From: Naumannella halotolerans
Lineage (GTDB): Bacteria; Actinomycetota; Actinomycetes; Propionibacteriales; Propionibacteriaceae
DNA length: 64,000 nucleotides
Direction of reading: 5' to 3'
NCBI RefSeq assembly: GCF_004364645.1
Contig: NZ_SOAW01000002.1
Coordinates: 551,823-615,822 of the forward strand
Notes under the pieces: model-generated
Seen by the model: only the letters and a program-made list of their open reading frames with translations
Told to the model about the DNA's origin: nothing
Database searches by the model: none
Shown: piece after piece, positions 41,361 to 51,426 of the stretch
Position numbering within the stretch: position 1 is the stretch's first letter
Layout: each line of letters starts with the position of its first letter
Made by a program: the position numbers and the translations under genes

Positions 41361-43076
41361 TCAGTCGCTGACGCTTCCCAGCACATCGCCCGGGGCGACC
41401 GAGTCACCGGCACCGATGGACTGGCTGAGCGTGCCGTCGGCCGGGGACACGACCTGGCTCTCCATCTTCATCGCCTCCAGCACAGCCACCGGATCTCCCT
41501 GCGAGACCGTTGCCCCGTCCTCGACCAGCCATTTGCCGAGCGTTCCCGGGACGTCGGCGACGATGGCGCCGTGGTCCACTGCAGCCTGCGTCTGCGTCTG
41601 TTCCGCAGTAGCTGATCCGAGCGACAGCCCGGCGGGCAGGCCGAGCTCCATCCGCCGGCCGTCGAGCTCGATCCAGGTCCGGGTGACCACCGCATCGGCT
41701 GGCCCGGGGGCCGGGGCGGGTTCGAAACGCTGCGCGAACTCGGTCTCGATCCAACGGGTGTGCACGGCGAAACCGTCGTCACCGATGAAGTCCGGATCCT
41801 CGACCACTGCGCGGTGGAACGGCAACACCGTCGCCACCCCCTCGACGACGAACTCCGCCAGCGCACGCCGCGACCGGTCCAGCGCCGTGGCCCGATCCGG
41901 ACCCCAGATGATCAACTTCGCGAACATCGAATCGAAGGCGGCCGGAATGTCGGAACCCGCCACCACACCGGAGTCGACGCGTACCCCCGGACCGGTGGGC
42001 AGCTCCAGCGTCGTGATCGTTCCCGGCGAGGGCAGATAACCCCGCCCCGGATCCTCGGCGTTGATCCGGAACTCGAAGGCATGGCCACGTACCGGGTGTT
42101 CGATCAGCGACGGATCCAGCCGCTGCCCGTCGGCGATCCGCAACTGCCAGCAGACAAGATCAAGATCGGTCGTCTCCTCGGTCACCGGGTGCTCCACCTG
42201 CAACCGGGTGTTCACCTCCAGGAAGGAGATCGTGCCGTCGACCGCCAGCAGGTACTCGACCGTACCGGCACCCACATAACCGGCCTCGGCACAGACTGCC
42301 GCGGCCGAGGTCAGCAACTGCTCGGTCTGCTCCTCGGTGAGGAACGGGGCCGGGGCCTCCTCGACCAGCTTCTGGTTGCGTCGCTGCAACGAACAGTCAC
42401 GGGTACCCAGGGCCAGCACCGTGCCATGGGTGTCGGCGAGCACCTGCACCTCGACATGGCGAGGCTTCTCCAGGTACCGCTCGACGAAACATTCACCCCG
42501 GCCGAAGGCCTGTTCGGCCTCCCGGACCGCGGCGGCGTACTGCTCGGCGATCTCCTCGGCCCGCCAGACCACCCGCATACCGCGACCGCCGCCGCCGAAG
42601 GAGGCCTTGATCGCGATCGGCAGACCGTGCTCGGCGGCGAATGCCTGGGCCTGCTCGGCCGAGTCGATCGGTCCGGGAGTGCCGGCCACCAACGGTGCGC
42701 CGACCTGCTGCGCGGTACGCCGGGCGGAGACCTTGTCACCGAGGGCCTCGATCGCCTCCGTCGGAGGGCCGACCCAGGTCAGACCTGCCTCGGTGACGGC
42801 TCGGGCGAAGTCGGCATTCTCGGACAGGAACCCGTAACCGGGATGTACCGCGTCGACCTCAACCCGTTTCGCCACGTCGATGATCGCGTCCAGGTTCAGG
42901 TACGTCTCAGTGCTGCTCCCGCCGGGGAGGGCGTAGGCCTCATCGGCCAGTCGCGTGTGCAACGCGTCGGCGTCGGGGTCGGCGTACACGGCGATCGAGG
43001 TCAACCCCAGATCGGCGCAGGCACGGATGATCCGTACCGCGATCTCGCCACGGTTGGCGATCAGGACCCGCTTCAT
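41361..43076 (-). CDS. Biotin carboxylase / biotin carboxyl carrier fusion
   Basis: A 571-residue protein. Biotin carboxylase domain: [20 protein letters not shown] at the start, ATP-grasp with [10 protein letters not shown], then [17 protein letters not shown] biotinyl domain at the C-terminus has the EAMKMES motif, whose Lys is biotinylated. Last gene of the 5-oxoproline operon, overlapping pxpBC by four bases. Fusions of this kind are also the alpha subunit of acyl-CoA carboxylases, but no carboxyltransferase gene is nearby. The location suggests a carboxylation step linked to 5-oxoproline, inferred from context. Confidence 0.88.
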   Translation of the reverse strand: MKRVLIANRGEIAVRIIRACADLGLTSIAVYADPDADALHTRLADEAYALPGGSSTETYLNLDAIIDVAKRVEVDAVHPGYGFLSENADFARAVTEAGLTWVGPPTEAIEALGDKVSARRTAQQVGAPLVAGTPGPIDSAEQAQAFAAEHGLPIAIKASFGGGGRGMRVVWRAEEIAEQYAAAVREAEQAFGRGECFVERYLEKPRHVEVQVLADTHGTVLALGTRDCSLQRRNQKLVEEAPAPFLTEEQTEQLLTSAAAVCAEAGYVGAGTVEYLLAVDGTISFLEVNTRLQVEHPVTEETTDLDLVCWQLRIADGQRLDPSLIEHPVRGHAFEFRINAEDPGRGYLPSPGTITTLELPTGPGVRVDSGVVAGSDIPAAFDSMFAKLIIWGPDRATALDRSRRALAEFVVEGVATVLPFHRAVVEDPDFIGDDGFAVHTRWIETEFAQRFEPAPAPGPADAVVTRTWIELDGRRMELGLPAGLSLGSATAEQTQTQAAVDHGAIVADVPGTLGKWLVEDGATVSQGDPVAVLEAMKMESQVVSPADGTLSQSIGAGDSVAPGDVLGSVSD

Positions 43077-44929
43077 CTTCTCTCCTCCGGCGACTGCTCG
43101 ACCTGGAAACGAATGACCACCCCGGGCCTGGCCTGGGCCAGCAGGGGTAGTGCGTCATGGCGGACCACGCCGATGATCGGATAGCCGCCGGTCAGGGGAT
43201 GATCGGCGAGGAAGATCATCGGCTGGCCACTGGGCGGTACCTGGATCGAGCCGGTGACGGCCCCTTCGCTGGGGAGTTCGGCTTCGACCACCCGCTCCAG
43301 CGGCGCAGCGCCGCTCAGTCGTACCCCCACCCGGTTGGCCTGTTCGGTGATCATCCAGGCCTGGCCGGACAGGCGCGCGATCGAGGCGGTGTCGAACCAG
43401 TCGTCGCGTGGCCCGAGAACGACCGGCAGTACCAACTCGGCAGGGCTGGGCGGCGGCCAGGGAACCGGCTCGCCGACGCTGACCGGTTCGATCTCGCCGA
43501 CGCCGAGTACGTCACCGGCGGCCAGCGGGGCCGGACCCAGACCGGCCAGGGTGTCGGTGGACAGACTGCCCAGGACCGGCGGTACGGCGAATCCACCCCG
43601 CAGGGCCAGCACCGCCCGGAAACCGGACGACTGAACCCCGATCCGCAGCAGGTCACCGTCGTCCAGGGCGATCGGCCGTTGGTCGATGATGGGCAGCGAC
43701 CGGCCCTCGCGTTCGACCACGACCTCCGACTCGGCCCCGGTCACCGCCAGCACGAGCCGTCCTCGGGCGCGGGCGGTGAAGGAACCGAACGGCAGCTCGA
43801 GCACCGCGGTCGGGCTGGGGTTGCCGACCAGTCGGTTCGCCAGGTGCATCGCCGGCAGGTCCACCGCACCGCTGGCCGACACTCCGAGGTTGCCCCGGCC
43901 CGGGCGCCCCTCGTCCTGCAGTACCGGGTGCAGACCGGGACGTTCGACGATTAGCGCCGCTCCGTCGGGTCGGGCGCCGGCGGCAACCGATTCGGTGTCG
44001 GCCGTGTCGGTGTCGGCCGATTCGGTGTCGGCCGTGCCGGTGTCGGCCGTGCCGGTGGTCCGGGCGGTTCGAGGCGGGCCGGTGGTTTCGGACAATGGTG
44101 TGGTGGCCTGTGAGGGGGTGGTGGATGCTCGGGCCGAGGCCCCGTCGTCGGCGGTCGTCTCGATCGGCCGGAACCGAACCCGGTCACCTGGTGCGAGCAG
44201 CGCCGGCGGATCCCGATCGATCTGCCACATCGCCTGCGGGGTGCGTCCGATCAGTTGCCACCCCCCGGGGCTCTCGCGGGGGTAGACCCCGCTGAAGGTG
44301 CCGGCCAGGCCGACCGATCCGGCCGGTATCCGCGTTCGTGGACTGGAGCGGCGGGGTACGTCGAGTCGCGGATCGCCGCCGGTGAGGTAGGCGAACCCCG
44401 GCGCGAAACCGGCGAAGGCGACGGTCCAGGTCGAACCGCTGTGCATCGCCACCACCTCATCGGTGTCGGTGCCGAGCAGGTCGGCCACCTCGGCCAGATC
44501 CTCACCGTCGTAGACGACGTCGATCTCGACCAGCTCGCCTTCCGAACTGGAGGTCGGGGTGGCGGCGACCTGATCGAGACGCTTGATCAACTCCTCGTGG
44601 CCGATCCGCCACGGCAGATATTTGATCAACACCGTACGAGCGGCCGGCAGCAGCTCGGTCACCCCGGGGATGGCCCGCTCGCCCGATTGCAACTCACTCA
44701 ACCGGGTGAAGAACCCCAATGCGGCATCGAGGTCATCGAGTTCGACCAGGACGGCCCGGTCGCCGGCGATCAGGGTCCGCCGCGAACCGATCGAGGTGTG
44801 GGGATCTGCATTCGAGCTGTCGAACGAATCGGGGGCGTCGCTCGAATCGGGGGTGTCGCTCGGGTCGGGGGTGCCGCTCGAGAGTGAGTTTTCCTCGTCC
44901 GCCGTTCCCGGCGGTTCATGTGGCACCAT
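43073..44929 (-). CDS. pxpBC: Fused 5-oxoprolinase subunits PxpB-PxpC
   Basis: A 618-residue protein from ATG 44929, which is one base after the pxpA stop. Residues about 55-260 are the KipI/PxpB domain ([60 protein letters not shown]). A repeat-rich Thr/Ala/Asp linker follows. From about residue 330 it is the KipA/PxpC domain ([57 protein letters not shown]). The first 50 residues are an acidic Ser/Pro/Asp tail not needed by the family. PxpB and PxpC with PxpA cleave 5-oxoproline to glutamate using ATP. Fusion is known in other bacteria; the two low-complexity segments are unusual. Confidence 0.9.
   Translation of the reverse strand: MVPHEPPGTADEENSLSSGTPDPSDTPDSSDAPDSFDSSNADPHTSIGSRRTLIAGDRAVLVELDDLDAALGFFTRLSELQSGERAIPGVTELLPAARTVLIKYLPWRIGHEELIKRLDQVAATPTSSSEGELVEIDVVYDGEDLAEVADLLGTDTDEVVAMHSGSTWTVAFAGFAPGFAYLTGGDPRLDVPRRSSPRTRIPAGSVGLAGTFSGVYPRESPGGWQLIGRTPQAMWQIDRDPPALLAPGDRVRFRPIETTADDGASARASTTPSQATTPLSETTGPPRTARTTGTADTGTADTESADTDTADTESVAAGARPDGAALIVERPGLHPVLQDEGRPGRGNLGVSASGAVDLPAMHLANRLVGNPSPTAVLELPFGSFTARARGRLVLAVTGAESEVVVEREGRSLPIIDQRPIALDDGDLLRIGVQSSGFRAVLALRGGFAVPPVLGSLSTDTLAGLGPAPLAAGDVLGVGEIEPVSVGEPVPWPPPSPAELVLPVVLGPRDDWFDTASIARLSGQAWMITEQANRVGVRLSGAAPLERVVEAELPSEGAVTGSIQVPPSGQPMIFLADHPLTGGYPIIGVVRHDALPLLAQARPGVVIRFQVEQSPEERR
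43989..44061. repeat. 15-bp tandem repeats encoding the PxpB-PxpC linker
   Basis: Units GATTCGGTGTCGGCC and GTG(T/C)CGGTGTCGGCC alternate with a 15-base period (43989, 44004, 44019, 44034, 44049), giving a five-residue Thr/Ala/Asp/(Thr or Glu-Ser) repeat in the protein. A length-variable flexible linker is the likely result. Confidence 0.8.
44825..44878. repeat. 18-bp tandem repeats encoding the acidic N-terminus of PxpBC
   Basis: Three units of CGAATCGGGGGCGTCGCT-like sequence (44825, 44843, 44861) encode a six-residue Ser/Asp/Pro repeat ([12 protein letters not shown]). Multiples of three, so the frame is kept. Confidence 0.75.
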
Positions 44930-44930
44930 C

Positions 44931-45695
44931 TCAGCTGCCGATGAACGAGGAGATCCCCACCCCGGCGACGGTGAGTCGATCACGTACCGCCCTGGCCATC
45001 GCCTCGGCACCGGGGGAGTCGCCGTGGACACAGATCGAGTCGGCGCGCAGGGTGATGGTCGAACCGTCGATGGCGGTCAGGGTGCCGGATTCGACGAGTT
45101 GCAACATCCGATCGGCCACTTCGGTGGCATCGTGCAGCACACTGCCTGCCTCCCGGCGCGAGACCAGGGCTCCCTCGGGAGTGTAGGCACGGTCGGCGAA
45201 GGCCTCGGCAGCAGTCGGCAGTCCCCGTTCCTCGGCGATCCGCAGCACGGTACTGCCGGCCAGGCCGAGTAGCACCAGGGAGTCGTCGATCTCGCTGATC
45301 GCGGTCACCACATCGGTGGCCTGTCGCTCGTCGTGGACGATGGTGTTGTACAGCGCACCGTGGGGTTTGACGTACCTCACCTTGGCGCCGAGGCTCGCGG
45401 CGATCCCCTGCAGGGCACCGATCTGGTAGATCACCTCCGGGACCAGGTCGGCACTCTCCACATCCATGTTCCGGCGGCCGAACCCGGCCAGGTCCCGGTA
45501 GGAGACGTGGGCACCGATGGTGACCTCCCGGTCCACCGCGGTACGGACCGTGCCGCGCATGGTCCGGGCGTCACCGGCATGGAACCCGCAGGCGATGTTG
45601 GCGCTGGAGACGATCCCGAGCATGGCCTCGTCATCGCCCAGCGACCAGCGGGAGAAGCCCTCGCCGATGTCGCTGTTCAGGTCGATGGTGGTCAT
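44931..45695 (-). CDS. pxpA: 5-oxoprolinase subunit PxpA (LamB/YcsF family)
   Basis: A 254-residue protein with the family start [20 protein letters not shown], then [60 protein letters not shown] and [20 protein letters not shown]. These carry the conserved His and Asp residues of the family. It overlaps the upstream hydro-lyase gene (ATGA) and is followed by pxpBC after one base. Together they form ATP-dependent 5-oxoprolinase. Confidence 0.95.
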   Translation of the reverse strand: MTTIDLNSDIGEGFSRWSLGDDEAMLGIVSSANIACGFHAGDARTMRGTVRTAVDREVTIGAHVSYRDLAGFGRRNMDVESADLVPEVIYQIGALQGIAASLGAKVRYVKPHGALYNTIVHDERQATDVVTAISEIDDSLVLLGLAGSTVLRIAEERGLPTAAEAFADRAYTPEGALVSRREAGSVLHDATEVADRMLQLVESGTLTAIDGSTITLRADSICVHGDSPGAEAMARAVRDRLTVAGVGISSFIGS

Positions 45696-46510
45696 CGTCC
45701 TCCTTCGGCTGCAGGGTTGTCGACGTGGTAGTCATCATCGCGTGCGTCGGTGATCAGCATGTGACCGGGGGCGTGGGTGATGGCGAAGGCGGGACGCGAG
45801 GCGACCACCACCGACTGCGGCGTCACCCCGCAGGCCCAGAAGACCGGGACGTCCCCGGGCTCCAGGATCGGCGGATCACCGTAGTCGGGAGCCGCCAGAT
45901 CGTCGATGCCGATCGCGGCCGGGTCGCCGATGTGGACCGGGGCGCCGTGCACGCTCGGGTAGTGTCCGCTGATCCGTACCGCATCCTCGACCTGCGACTC
46001 GGGGATGCCCCGCAGCGAGACGACCAGCTTGCCGCTGAACCGTCCGGCCGGAATGCAGTCGATCATGGTCCGATACATCGGTACGTTCCGGCCGGCGCCG
46101 ATGTGGCGTACCGGCACCCCGGCATCCAGCAGCGGGAACTCGAAGGTGAACGAACAACCGATCAGGAAGGCGACCAGATCGTCATGTTCGGCCCACGCCG
46201 CGGTGGCGTCGGCGACCTCCTCGACCAGTTCGCCGTGGCGCCAGACCCGGTACCGGGGGATGTCGGTCCGCAGATCCCCCTGCCCGATCAACCGTGAACC
46301 ATGATCGCCGGGAGCGGTCATGTCCAGCACCGGGCAGGGTTTGGGATTGAGCTCGGCGAACCGGGCGAAGTCGGCGGCGTCGGCGGCCGGCAGGGCGATC
46401 AGGTTCGCCTGCGCATGACCGTGGGCGATGCCGGCGGTCGGACGGACCAGACCGGCGCGGTACGCGGCCCTGGCCTCGGCCGGTGTGCTGGTGGCGGTGG
46501 GGATGCTCAT
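45692..46510 (-). CDS. Putative hydro-lyase, DUF1445 family (D-glutamate cyclase-like)
   Basis: A 272-residue protein with family features [40 protein letters not shown], then [40 protein letters not shown] and [15 protein letters not shown]. Bacillus YcsI and mammalian D-glutamate cyclase belong to this family; the latter makes 5-oxo-D-proline from D-glutamate, so a role in the same pathway fits. ATG 46510 overlaps the transporter stop by one base. Confidence 0.88.
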   Translation of the reverse strand: MSIPTATSTPAEARAAYRAGLVRPTAGIAHGHAQANLIALPAADAADFARFAELNPKPCPVLDMTAPGDHGSRLIGQGDLRTDIPRYRVWRHGELVEEVADATAAWAEHDDLVAFLIGCSFTFEFPLLDAGVPVRHIGAGRNVPMYRTMIDCIPAGRFSGKLVVSLRGIPESQVEDAVRISGHYPSVHGAPVHIGDPAAIGIDDLAAPDYGDPPILEPGDVPVFWACGVTPQSVVVASRPAFAITHAPGHMLITDARDDDYHVDNPAAEGGR

Positions 46511-47796
46511 CAGCTGATCAGAGCGAAGATCGGGCCGATCGAGACGATCGCCATGTAGACGGTCAGGATCGTGGCCAGGGTGCCGATGATCAACAGCCAC
46601 TTCGGGTAACGGTAACCCTTCAGCAGGTCGGAACGGAACCAGCCGATGTACATGAACACCGCCAGCCCGATCGGCAGGACCAGACCGTTCAGGCCACCGA
46701 CGAAGACCAGGATGGTGGCCGGTGCCGCACCCCAGAGCAGGTACAGCACGGTGGAGACGGCGATGAAACCGATGGTGATGAAGCGCCGGATCCGCTGGTC
46801 GATCTTCTGCGAGAAGACCACGAAGAACGAGCTCGAGGTGAAGGCGGCACCGATCACACTGGAGACCGCTGCAGCCCAGAAGACCAGTCCGAAGAAGCGC
46901 AGCCCGACCTCACCGGCGGCGGCCTGGAAGGCATCGGCGCCGGGGTTGCCGGCCGTGTCCAGGACGACCCCGCTCGCCACCACACCGAGTACGGCGAGGA
47001 ACAGGACGTAACGCATCACACCGGTGACCACGATGCCGTTGACCGCCGCCCGGTTGACTTCCTTGACGTGTTCGGCGCCGACGGTCCCGGAGTCCAGCAT
47101 CTTGTGCGCCCCGGAGTAGGTGATGTAGCCGCCGACCGTGCCGCCGACGATGGTGGTGATCGCGGCGAAGTTGATCGTGTCCGGCAGCACGGTCTGCCGC
47201 AGAGCGTCACCGACCGGCGGGCCGGAGACGATCGCGACGTAGAGGGTCAGCAGGATCATTCCGACGCCGAGCACGATCAGCACGCGGTCGACGATCACAC
47301 CGGCCCGGCGGGCGAGGAAGATCGCGATCGCCAAAGCCGCACTGAGTGCGCCGCCGATCTTCGGGTCCAGGCCGAAGATCACGTTCAGGCCCAGACCGGC
47401 GCCGGCGATGTTGCCGATGTTGAAGGCGAGCCCGCCGATGATGATCAGGACCGCCAGTACGTAGCCGGCGCCGGGGATCGCCTGGTTGGCCAGGGTGGGA
47501 GCGAACTTCCCGGTGACGGTGACCATCCGCCAGACGTTCAACTGGATCGCCAGGTCGATCAGGATCGAGATCAGGATGCCGAAGGCGAAGGCCGCACCGA
47601 GCTGCTGGGTGAAGGTGGCGGTCTGGGTGATGAAACCGGGGCCGATGGCGCTGGTCGCCATCATGAAGATCGCGCCGATCAGTGAGGCTCGCCGTCGTTT
47701 GACGAAGTCCTTGGCCTGCTCGGCGGTGCCGGCGTGTTCGGTGTCAGCGCTGTGTTCGGTGTCGGCGGGCTCGGGTGCCCGTTCGTTGTCTGCCAT
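46510..47796 (-). CDS. NRAMP-family transporter (YcsG-like), candidate 5-oxoproline transporter
   Basis: A 428-residue membrane protein with about eleven helices. After an acidic N-terminal tail, the first helix has [25 protein letters not shown] metal carriers have DPGN-type ligands in helix 1 and a Met in helix 6; here the helix 1 site is GPGF, without the Asp and Asn. The divergent YcsG branch encoded with 5-oxoprolinase genes shares this. So a metal ion is an unlikely substrate and an organic acid such as 5-oxoproline is more likely (inference). ATG 47796 begins the operon, facing the GntR gene. Confidence 0.85.
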   Translation of the reverse strand: MADNERAPEPADTEHSADTEHAGTAEQAKDFVKRRRASLIGAIFMMATSAIGPGFITQTATFTQQLGAAFAFGILISILIDLAIQLNVWRMVTVTGKFAPTLANQAIPGAGYVLAVLIIIGGLAFNIGNIAGAGLGLNVIFGLDPKIGGALSAALAIAIFLARRAGVIVDRVLIVLGVGMILLTLYVAIVSGPPVGDALRQTVLPDTINFAAITTIVGGTVGGYITYSGAHKMLDSGTVGAEHVKEVNRAAVNGIVVTGVMRYVLFLAVLGVVASGVVLDTAGNPGADAFQAAAGEVGLRFFGLVFWAAAVSSVIGAAFTSSSFFVVFSQKIDQRIRRFITIGFIAVSTVLYLLWGAAPATILVFVGGLNGLVLPIGLAVFMYIGWFRSDLLKGYRYPKWLLIIGTLATILTVYMAIVSIGPIFALIS

Positions 47797-47863
47797 CGCT
47801 TCCCCTTGGTAGGTCCAAGCCGCTTCGGTCGCCGGGCGGGTCCGCGTCGACCCGGCCAGATTG

Positions 47864-47889
47864 GTGAACAATAACCCGAGATTGTTCAC
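47864..47889. promoter_or_regulatory. Inverted-repeat operator between the GntR gene and the 5-oxoproline operon
   Basis: GTGAACAAT (47864-47872) and ATTGTTCAC (47881-47889) are exact inverted nine-base halves separated by eight bases, in the 160-base gap between divergent genes. The position is ideal for control of both promoters by the GntR protein. Confidence 0.7.
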
Positions 47890-47957
47890 TTTGTGGGGCA
47901 TTTGGGGAAACAATGCAATCCCGGTCCTCGCCGGATCTGCTGGCTACGATGGGTGCC

Positions 47958-48629
47958 ATGACCGTGTCCGCCGCCACTGCTGCCGGGTTCGATCTCGTCG
48001 AGCGGACGGCCAGACAGGTACGGGAGCTGATCACCGATGGGCGCTTCGGTCCCGGGATGCAGCTGGCCGAGGAAGCGGTGGCGAAGGAACTGCAGGTGTC
48101 CCGGAACACGCTGCGGGAGTCGTTCCGGATCCTGATGCGGGAAGGGCTGCTGGTTCGCGAACCCAACCGGGGCGTTTTCGTCCATCGGCCGACCCTGGCC
48201 GATGTGCTGGACATCTACCGCGTCCGGCGGATCATCGAGGAGCAGGCGATCCGTACCGCGCTGCCGCATCACCCGGGCGTGGTCGCTGCCCGGGAGGCGG
48301 TCGATGCCGCACTCACGTACCGCGCGCAGGGGCAGTGGCGGATGGTCGGCAGTATGAACATGGCCTTCCACACCGCGATCATCGGGCTCGCCGACAGCGA
48401 GCGACTGGACACCCTGTTCGAGCGATTGCAGGCCGAGCTGCGGCTGGCCTTCGTACTGATCGCCGAGCCGGAACGGATGCATGCCCCCTTCGTCGACGAC
48501 AACGTGACGATCACCGAGTTGTTGGAGACCGGGCGACCGGATGAGGCAGCGGATCTGCTGGATGCCTACTTCGACCGTTCCGAACGGACCGTGGTCACCG
48601 CACTCAACCGGCTCGTACCGCGGGCCTAG
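47958..48629 (+). CDS. GntR-family (FadR subfamily) regulator
   Basis: A 223-residue protein with an N-terminal winged helix (VRELITDGRFGPGMQLAEEA, then VAKELQVSRNTLRESFRILM and REGLLVREPNRGVFV). The FCD ligand domain follows (VLDIYRVRRIIEEQAIRTAL; MNMAFHTAIIGLADSERLDT; RSERTVVTAL), whose His residues usually bind a metal that holds a carboxylate ligand. ATG 47958 fits the start of the HTH. Divergent from the 5-oxoproline operon, so it likely senses 5-oxoproline or a related acid and acts through the 47864-47889 repeat. Confidence 0.9.
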   Translation: MTVSAATAAGFDLVERTARQVRELITDGRFGPGMQLAEEAVAKELQVSRNTLRESFRILMREGLLVREPNRGVFVHRPTLADVLDIYRVRRIIEEQAIRTALPHHPGVVAAREAVDAALTYRAQGQWRMVGSMNMAFHTAIIGLADSERLDTLFERLQAELRLAFVLIAEPERMHAPFVDDNVTITELLETGRPDEAADLLDAYFDRSERTVVTALNRLVPRA

Positions 48630-48638
48630 GATCGACCC

Positions 48639-48971
48639 ATGACAGTGATCAAGATCAACGCCATCACCGTGGACCCGGACTCCGGTGACGAGCTCGCCAA
48701 GCGCTTCGCCGCCCGGGCCGGTGCGGTCGACGACGCCGATGGCTTCGAGGGATTCGAACTGTTGCAGCCGGCCGACGAGCGCACCACCTGGCTGGTCCTC
48801 ACCCGTTGGCGCGATGAGGAGTCGTTCCGGGCCTGGATGAGCTCCCCGGCCTTCGCCCACGGTCACCGTTCGGAAGCCGAACGCCAGGGTGAACCGGCCC
48901 AGAAACCGGTGGGTACGCACAGCGAACTCTGGTCCTACACGATCGCCGGCGGGTCGAAACCGGCCAGCTGA
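48639..48971 (+). CDS. Antibiotic biosynthesis monooxygenase-domain protein (HmoA/MhuD-like)
   Basis: A 110-residue ferredoxin-like-fold protein: TVIKINAITVDPDSGDELAK, then GFEGFELLQPADERTTWLVL and TRWRDEESFRAWMSSPAFAH. The pattern NAI...W.....F..W..S..F..AH is shared with heme-degrading monooxygenases of the HmoA/MhuD type. It follows the GntR gene by nine bases and may share its transcript, but no functional link to 5-oxoproline is apparent. Heme degradation is possible; not certain. Confidence 0.8.
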   Translation: MTVIKINAITVDPDSGDELAKRFAARAGAVDDADGFEGFELLQPADERTTWLVLTRWRDEESFRAWMSSPAFAHGHRSEAERQGEPAQKPVGTHSELWSYTIAGGSKPAS

Positions 48972-49288
48972 CTCGGCCGCCCGTGCCGCTTTGTGGCGCG
49001 TCCTGGGCTCAGGTATTCAGGGCAGACGCTCGGCGCGGGTGACGACGAGAGCATGTCGAGAGCCGGGTCGATGGCCACCGCCCGGACGCCGCGGCCGGCG
49101 AGCAGCCGGGTCAGCTTGCCGGTCCCGGCCCCGATGTCGGCGACCTCGTGGGTGGCGGGGGTGAGCAGCCAGTCGACCGCTTCGGCCGGGTAGCTGGGGC
49201 GCAGCTGCTCGTACCGGTCGCCGCCGGAGGTGAAGGACTCCCGCAACCGGCGGTGCAGGTCGGCATCGATGGAGTGATCGTCCTGCAC
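48935..49288 (-). pseudogene. SAM-dependent methyltransferase, truncated N-terminal fragment
   Basis: The frame from GTG 49288 gives DLHRRLRESFTSGGDRYEQL, then SYPAEAVDWLLTPATHEVAD, motif I IGAGTGKLTRLLAGRGVRAV and AIDPALDML. Thereafter (about 49040 downwards) the sequence turns unrelated (basic, Pro/Arg-rich) and stops at 48935, inside the end of the convergent gene. Family members are about 240-260 residues, so only one third remains. The lost part was probably removed by a deletion. Confidence 0.75.
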
Positions 49289-49362
49289 GAGACACCTGCT
49301 TCGTCGGGTTCTTGTCGGTCCGCGGCAGCTCGGGGTATCGAGACCGCGGCAGGGGATGCAGC

Positions 49363-50712
49363 CTACGGAACCGCGGGCTGGTCGGTTTGTTCGGCCCGGG
49401 GTGTCCGCGGTCGGTCCCAAGGCATCCGGAGCACGCCGAATGCGACCATCCCTGCCAGTACGAGCACCGGCCAGTACCCGTTCACGCCCTGGGCACCCAC
49501 CAGCCCGACGCTGGCCAGGACCGCCACGCCGCCGACGCAACAGATCGCTGCCGCGACCGGTTTCCAGATCGGCGGGGCCGGCCGGGGATCCGGTTTCGGG
49601 GATTCGAACCGACCGAAGATCAGCACGAACACCGCCGTGATCGCCAACAGCACCAGACACCACAGCGGGCGGGTCAGCCACCACACGGTGGTCAACGGTT
49701 CGACCAGACCGATCCCGCCCAGGGCCAACAACAGCTGCGCCAGGCCGACCATGGCGGTCAGATGCCAGAGGAACCAGCTCATGATCCGCTGGTTCACCAG
49801 CACCGTCAGCAACCAGAGACGGGGACGTTGGAGCGCGCGGTTCAGGGCGGGTTCGAAGGCCAGTACCAACCCTGCCTGCACCATCCCGAGGAATGCCATG
49901 GTGATCCGGGTCGGATTGGAGTTGCTGATCTCGTCCGCCCCGGAGGTGATCATGGACACCGGGTACGGGCCGAGACCGACCAGCAAGGCGAGCCCGAGTG
50001 CGCCGATTCCTGCCAGGGCGAGGCGGCGGGCCGTACCGGCCAGGCGGCCGTCCAGCCAGGCGTAACCGAGCTGGTGCACGCTGACCCAGACCAGGACATA
50101 GTTCGCGTACCCGATGAGCGAGTTGTCCAGACCGATGCTGATCAGGTCGACCACCGCGGCCAGAACCAGTCCGATGATCACCGACCACCAGCCGAACCTC
50201 TCCCAGGTGACCAGGGTGAGTGGGGCGAAGACGATCACCATCAGGTACGCGGCAAGGAACCAGGTCGGGATCAACGCCATCTGCGAGGCCAGTTGCATGG
50301 TCGACAGCGGGGCGCCGAGGCCGATCGCCACCCAGCAGATGATCAGCCAGATGATCAACAACGGCAGCAGCGGAATGCCGAGACGCCGCAGGCGGGTACG
50401 CAACCAGGCGCCGTAGGTCTGGTCCTTCTTCCGGGCGGATCGCCAGGAGATGGCATTGGAGTAACCGCCGACCAGGAAGAAGATCGGCATCACCTGGAAG
50501 ACCCAGGTGAGCGGATGGGTCCAGGGTGCGTGATCGAGTACGCCATGCGGTTCGATCCCGGTCCTAGGGTCGACCGCGACAATCGTCCAGTGCCCGAGAA
50601 CCACGACGGTGATCGCGGCGGCCCGAAGGAAGTCGACCACCCGATTGCGGCTCGGCGGCGTCGCCGCGTGGACCTGCTCGGCCCGGCTGAGGCGCTTCGT
50701 CTGGGTGGTCAT
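49363..50712 (-). CDS. Acyltransferase family 3 membrane protein
   Basis: A 449-residue protein with about ten to eleven transmembrane helices. The N-terminal signature RVVDFLRAAAITVVVLGHWT contains the conserved Arg and His of the Acyl_transf_3 family. It continues with MPIFFLVGGYSNAISW and PTWFLAAYLMVIVFAP. Start ATG 50712 lies before the first helix with a basic N-terminus. Such proteins acylate sugars, peptidoglycan or lipids at the envelope. The neighbours give no further hint. Confidence 0.87.
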   Translation of the reverse strand: MTTQTKRLSRAEQVHAATPPSRNRVVDFLRAAAITVVVLGHWTIVAVDPRTGIEPHGVLDHAPWTHPLTWVFQVMPIFFLVGGYSNAISWRSARKKDQTYGAWLRTRLRRLGIPLLPLLIIWLIICWVAIGLGAPLSTMQLASQMALIPTWFLAAYLMVIVFAPLTLVTWERFGWWSVIIGLVLAAVVDLISIGLDNSLIGYANYVLVWVSVHQLGYAWLDGRLAGTARRLALAGIGALGLALLVGLGPYPVSMITSGADEISNSNPTRITMAFLGMVQAGLVLAFEPALNRALQRPRLWLLTVLVNQRIMSWFLWHLTAMVGLAQLLLALGGIGLVEPLTTVWWLTRPLWCLVLLAITAVFVLIFGRFESPKPDPRPAPPIWKPVAAAICCVGGVAVLASVGLVGAQGVNGYWPVLVLAGMVAFGVLRMPWDRPRTPRAEQTDQPAVP

Positions 50713-50783
50713 GGAGGAATTGAACTCTGTTCGTGGGTCAACCGCCAGAGTTTCGTCCGTCCGTTCTCCGGTTCCCCCTCTGC

Positions 50784-50844
50784 ATCCGTTCCGCAGCAAA
50801 CGCACCCAACGACGCCGTTTGGGTGCACCTCCTGCGGAACGGAT
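50784..50844. repeat. Nested inverted repeat between divergent genes
   Basis: The outer arms ATCCGTTCCGCAG (50784-50796) and CTGCGGAACGGAT (50832-50844) are exact 13-base inverted copies. The inner arms GCACCCAA (50802-50809) and TTGGGTGC (50819-50826) form a second hairpin. The structure lies upstream of both the acyltransferase and the SRPBCC/ArsR pair. Confidence 0.75.
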
Positions 50845-50883
50845 TCGGAGAAGTGCAAACAATGGGTTGCAGGTGCTACAGAA

Positions 50884-50903
50884 GTGCAATAGCTTGGTTG
50901 CAC
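50884..50903. promoter_or_regulatory. Candidate ArsR-type operator
   Basis: GTGCAA (50884-50889) and TTGCAC (50898-50903) are inverted halves eight bases apart, 67 bases before the SRPBCC gene. Two more GTGC-A/TTGC motifs occur just upstream (50853-50872). The ArsR protein made by the second gene is the likely binder. Confidence 0.5.
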
Positions 50904-50970
50904 GTTGTGAGCAGAGGTAACCACATCCGGACGATCCGCAACACGACGATCCCAACACCAGGAGCGAGCC

Positions 50971-51426
50971 ATGACCGACACCGTGACCGACCGGATCGAG
51001 CGCAGTATCGACATCGATGCACCCGCCGAGGTTGTCTACTCCCTGGTCTCCCGCCCCGGATGGTGGATCAACGCCGACGAGGTCGATCCGGAACCGGACC
51101 TGAGGACCGATGGGCAACTGAGCACTCTGCGGCATCCGGTCTGGGGAGAGTTCGAGATCCGTACCGTCGACCAGCGTCCGCCGGCCTACATCGCGTTTCG
51201 CTGGTCGAGCGAACCGTTGTCGGCAGTGGGGGCCGATGCCGAGACGACCCTGGTCGAGTTCTTCATCGAGCCGATCGGGGTCGGTGTGCAGCTACGGGTG
51301 GTGGAAAGCGGCTTCTCGGCACTGACCAAGTCGGCCGATCGCATCACCAGCCACGTGGAGGAAAACACCTCGGGGTGGGAGAGCGAACTGGCGGCCGCCC
51401 GGCGATACGTGCTGGCGGCCCGATGA
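50971..51426 (+). CDS. SRPBCC/AHSA1-family protein
   Basis: A 151-residue START-like fold protein: RIERSIDIDAPAEVVYSLVS, then WWINADEV, VWGEFEIRTVDQRPPAYIAF, RWSSEPLS...TTLVEFFIEP and GWESELAAARRYV. Members of this group (activator of Hsp90 ATPase homologue 1-like) bind hydrophobic ligands. Paired with an ArsR gene by an ATGA overlap, a very common actinobacterial pair. Ligand unknown. Confidence 0.88.
   Translation: MTDTVTDRIERSIDIDAPAEVVYSLVSRPGWWINADEVDPEPDLRTDGQLSTLRHPVWGEFEIRTVDQRPPAYIAFRWSSEPLSAVGADAETTLVEFFIEPIGVGVQLRVVESGFSALTKSADRITSHVEENTSGWESELAAARRYVLAAR

Noticed and set aside
46483..47685. 400-codon plus-strand frame rich in Asp/Gln/His
   Set aside because: Antisense to the NRAMP-like transporter; the composition is that of a reverse-read hydrophobic protein.
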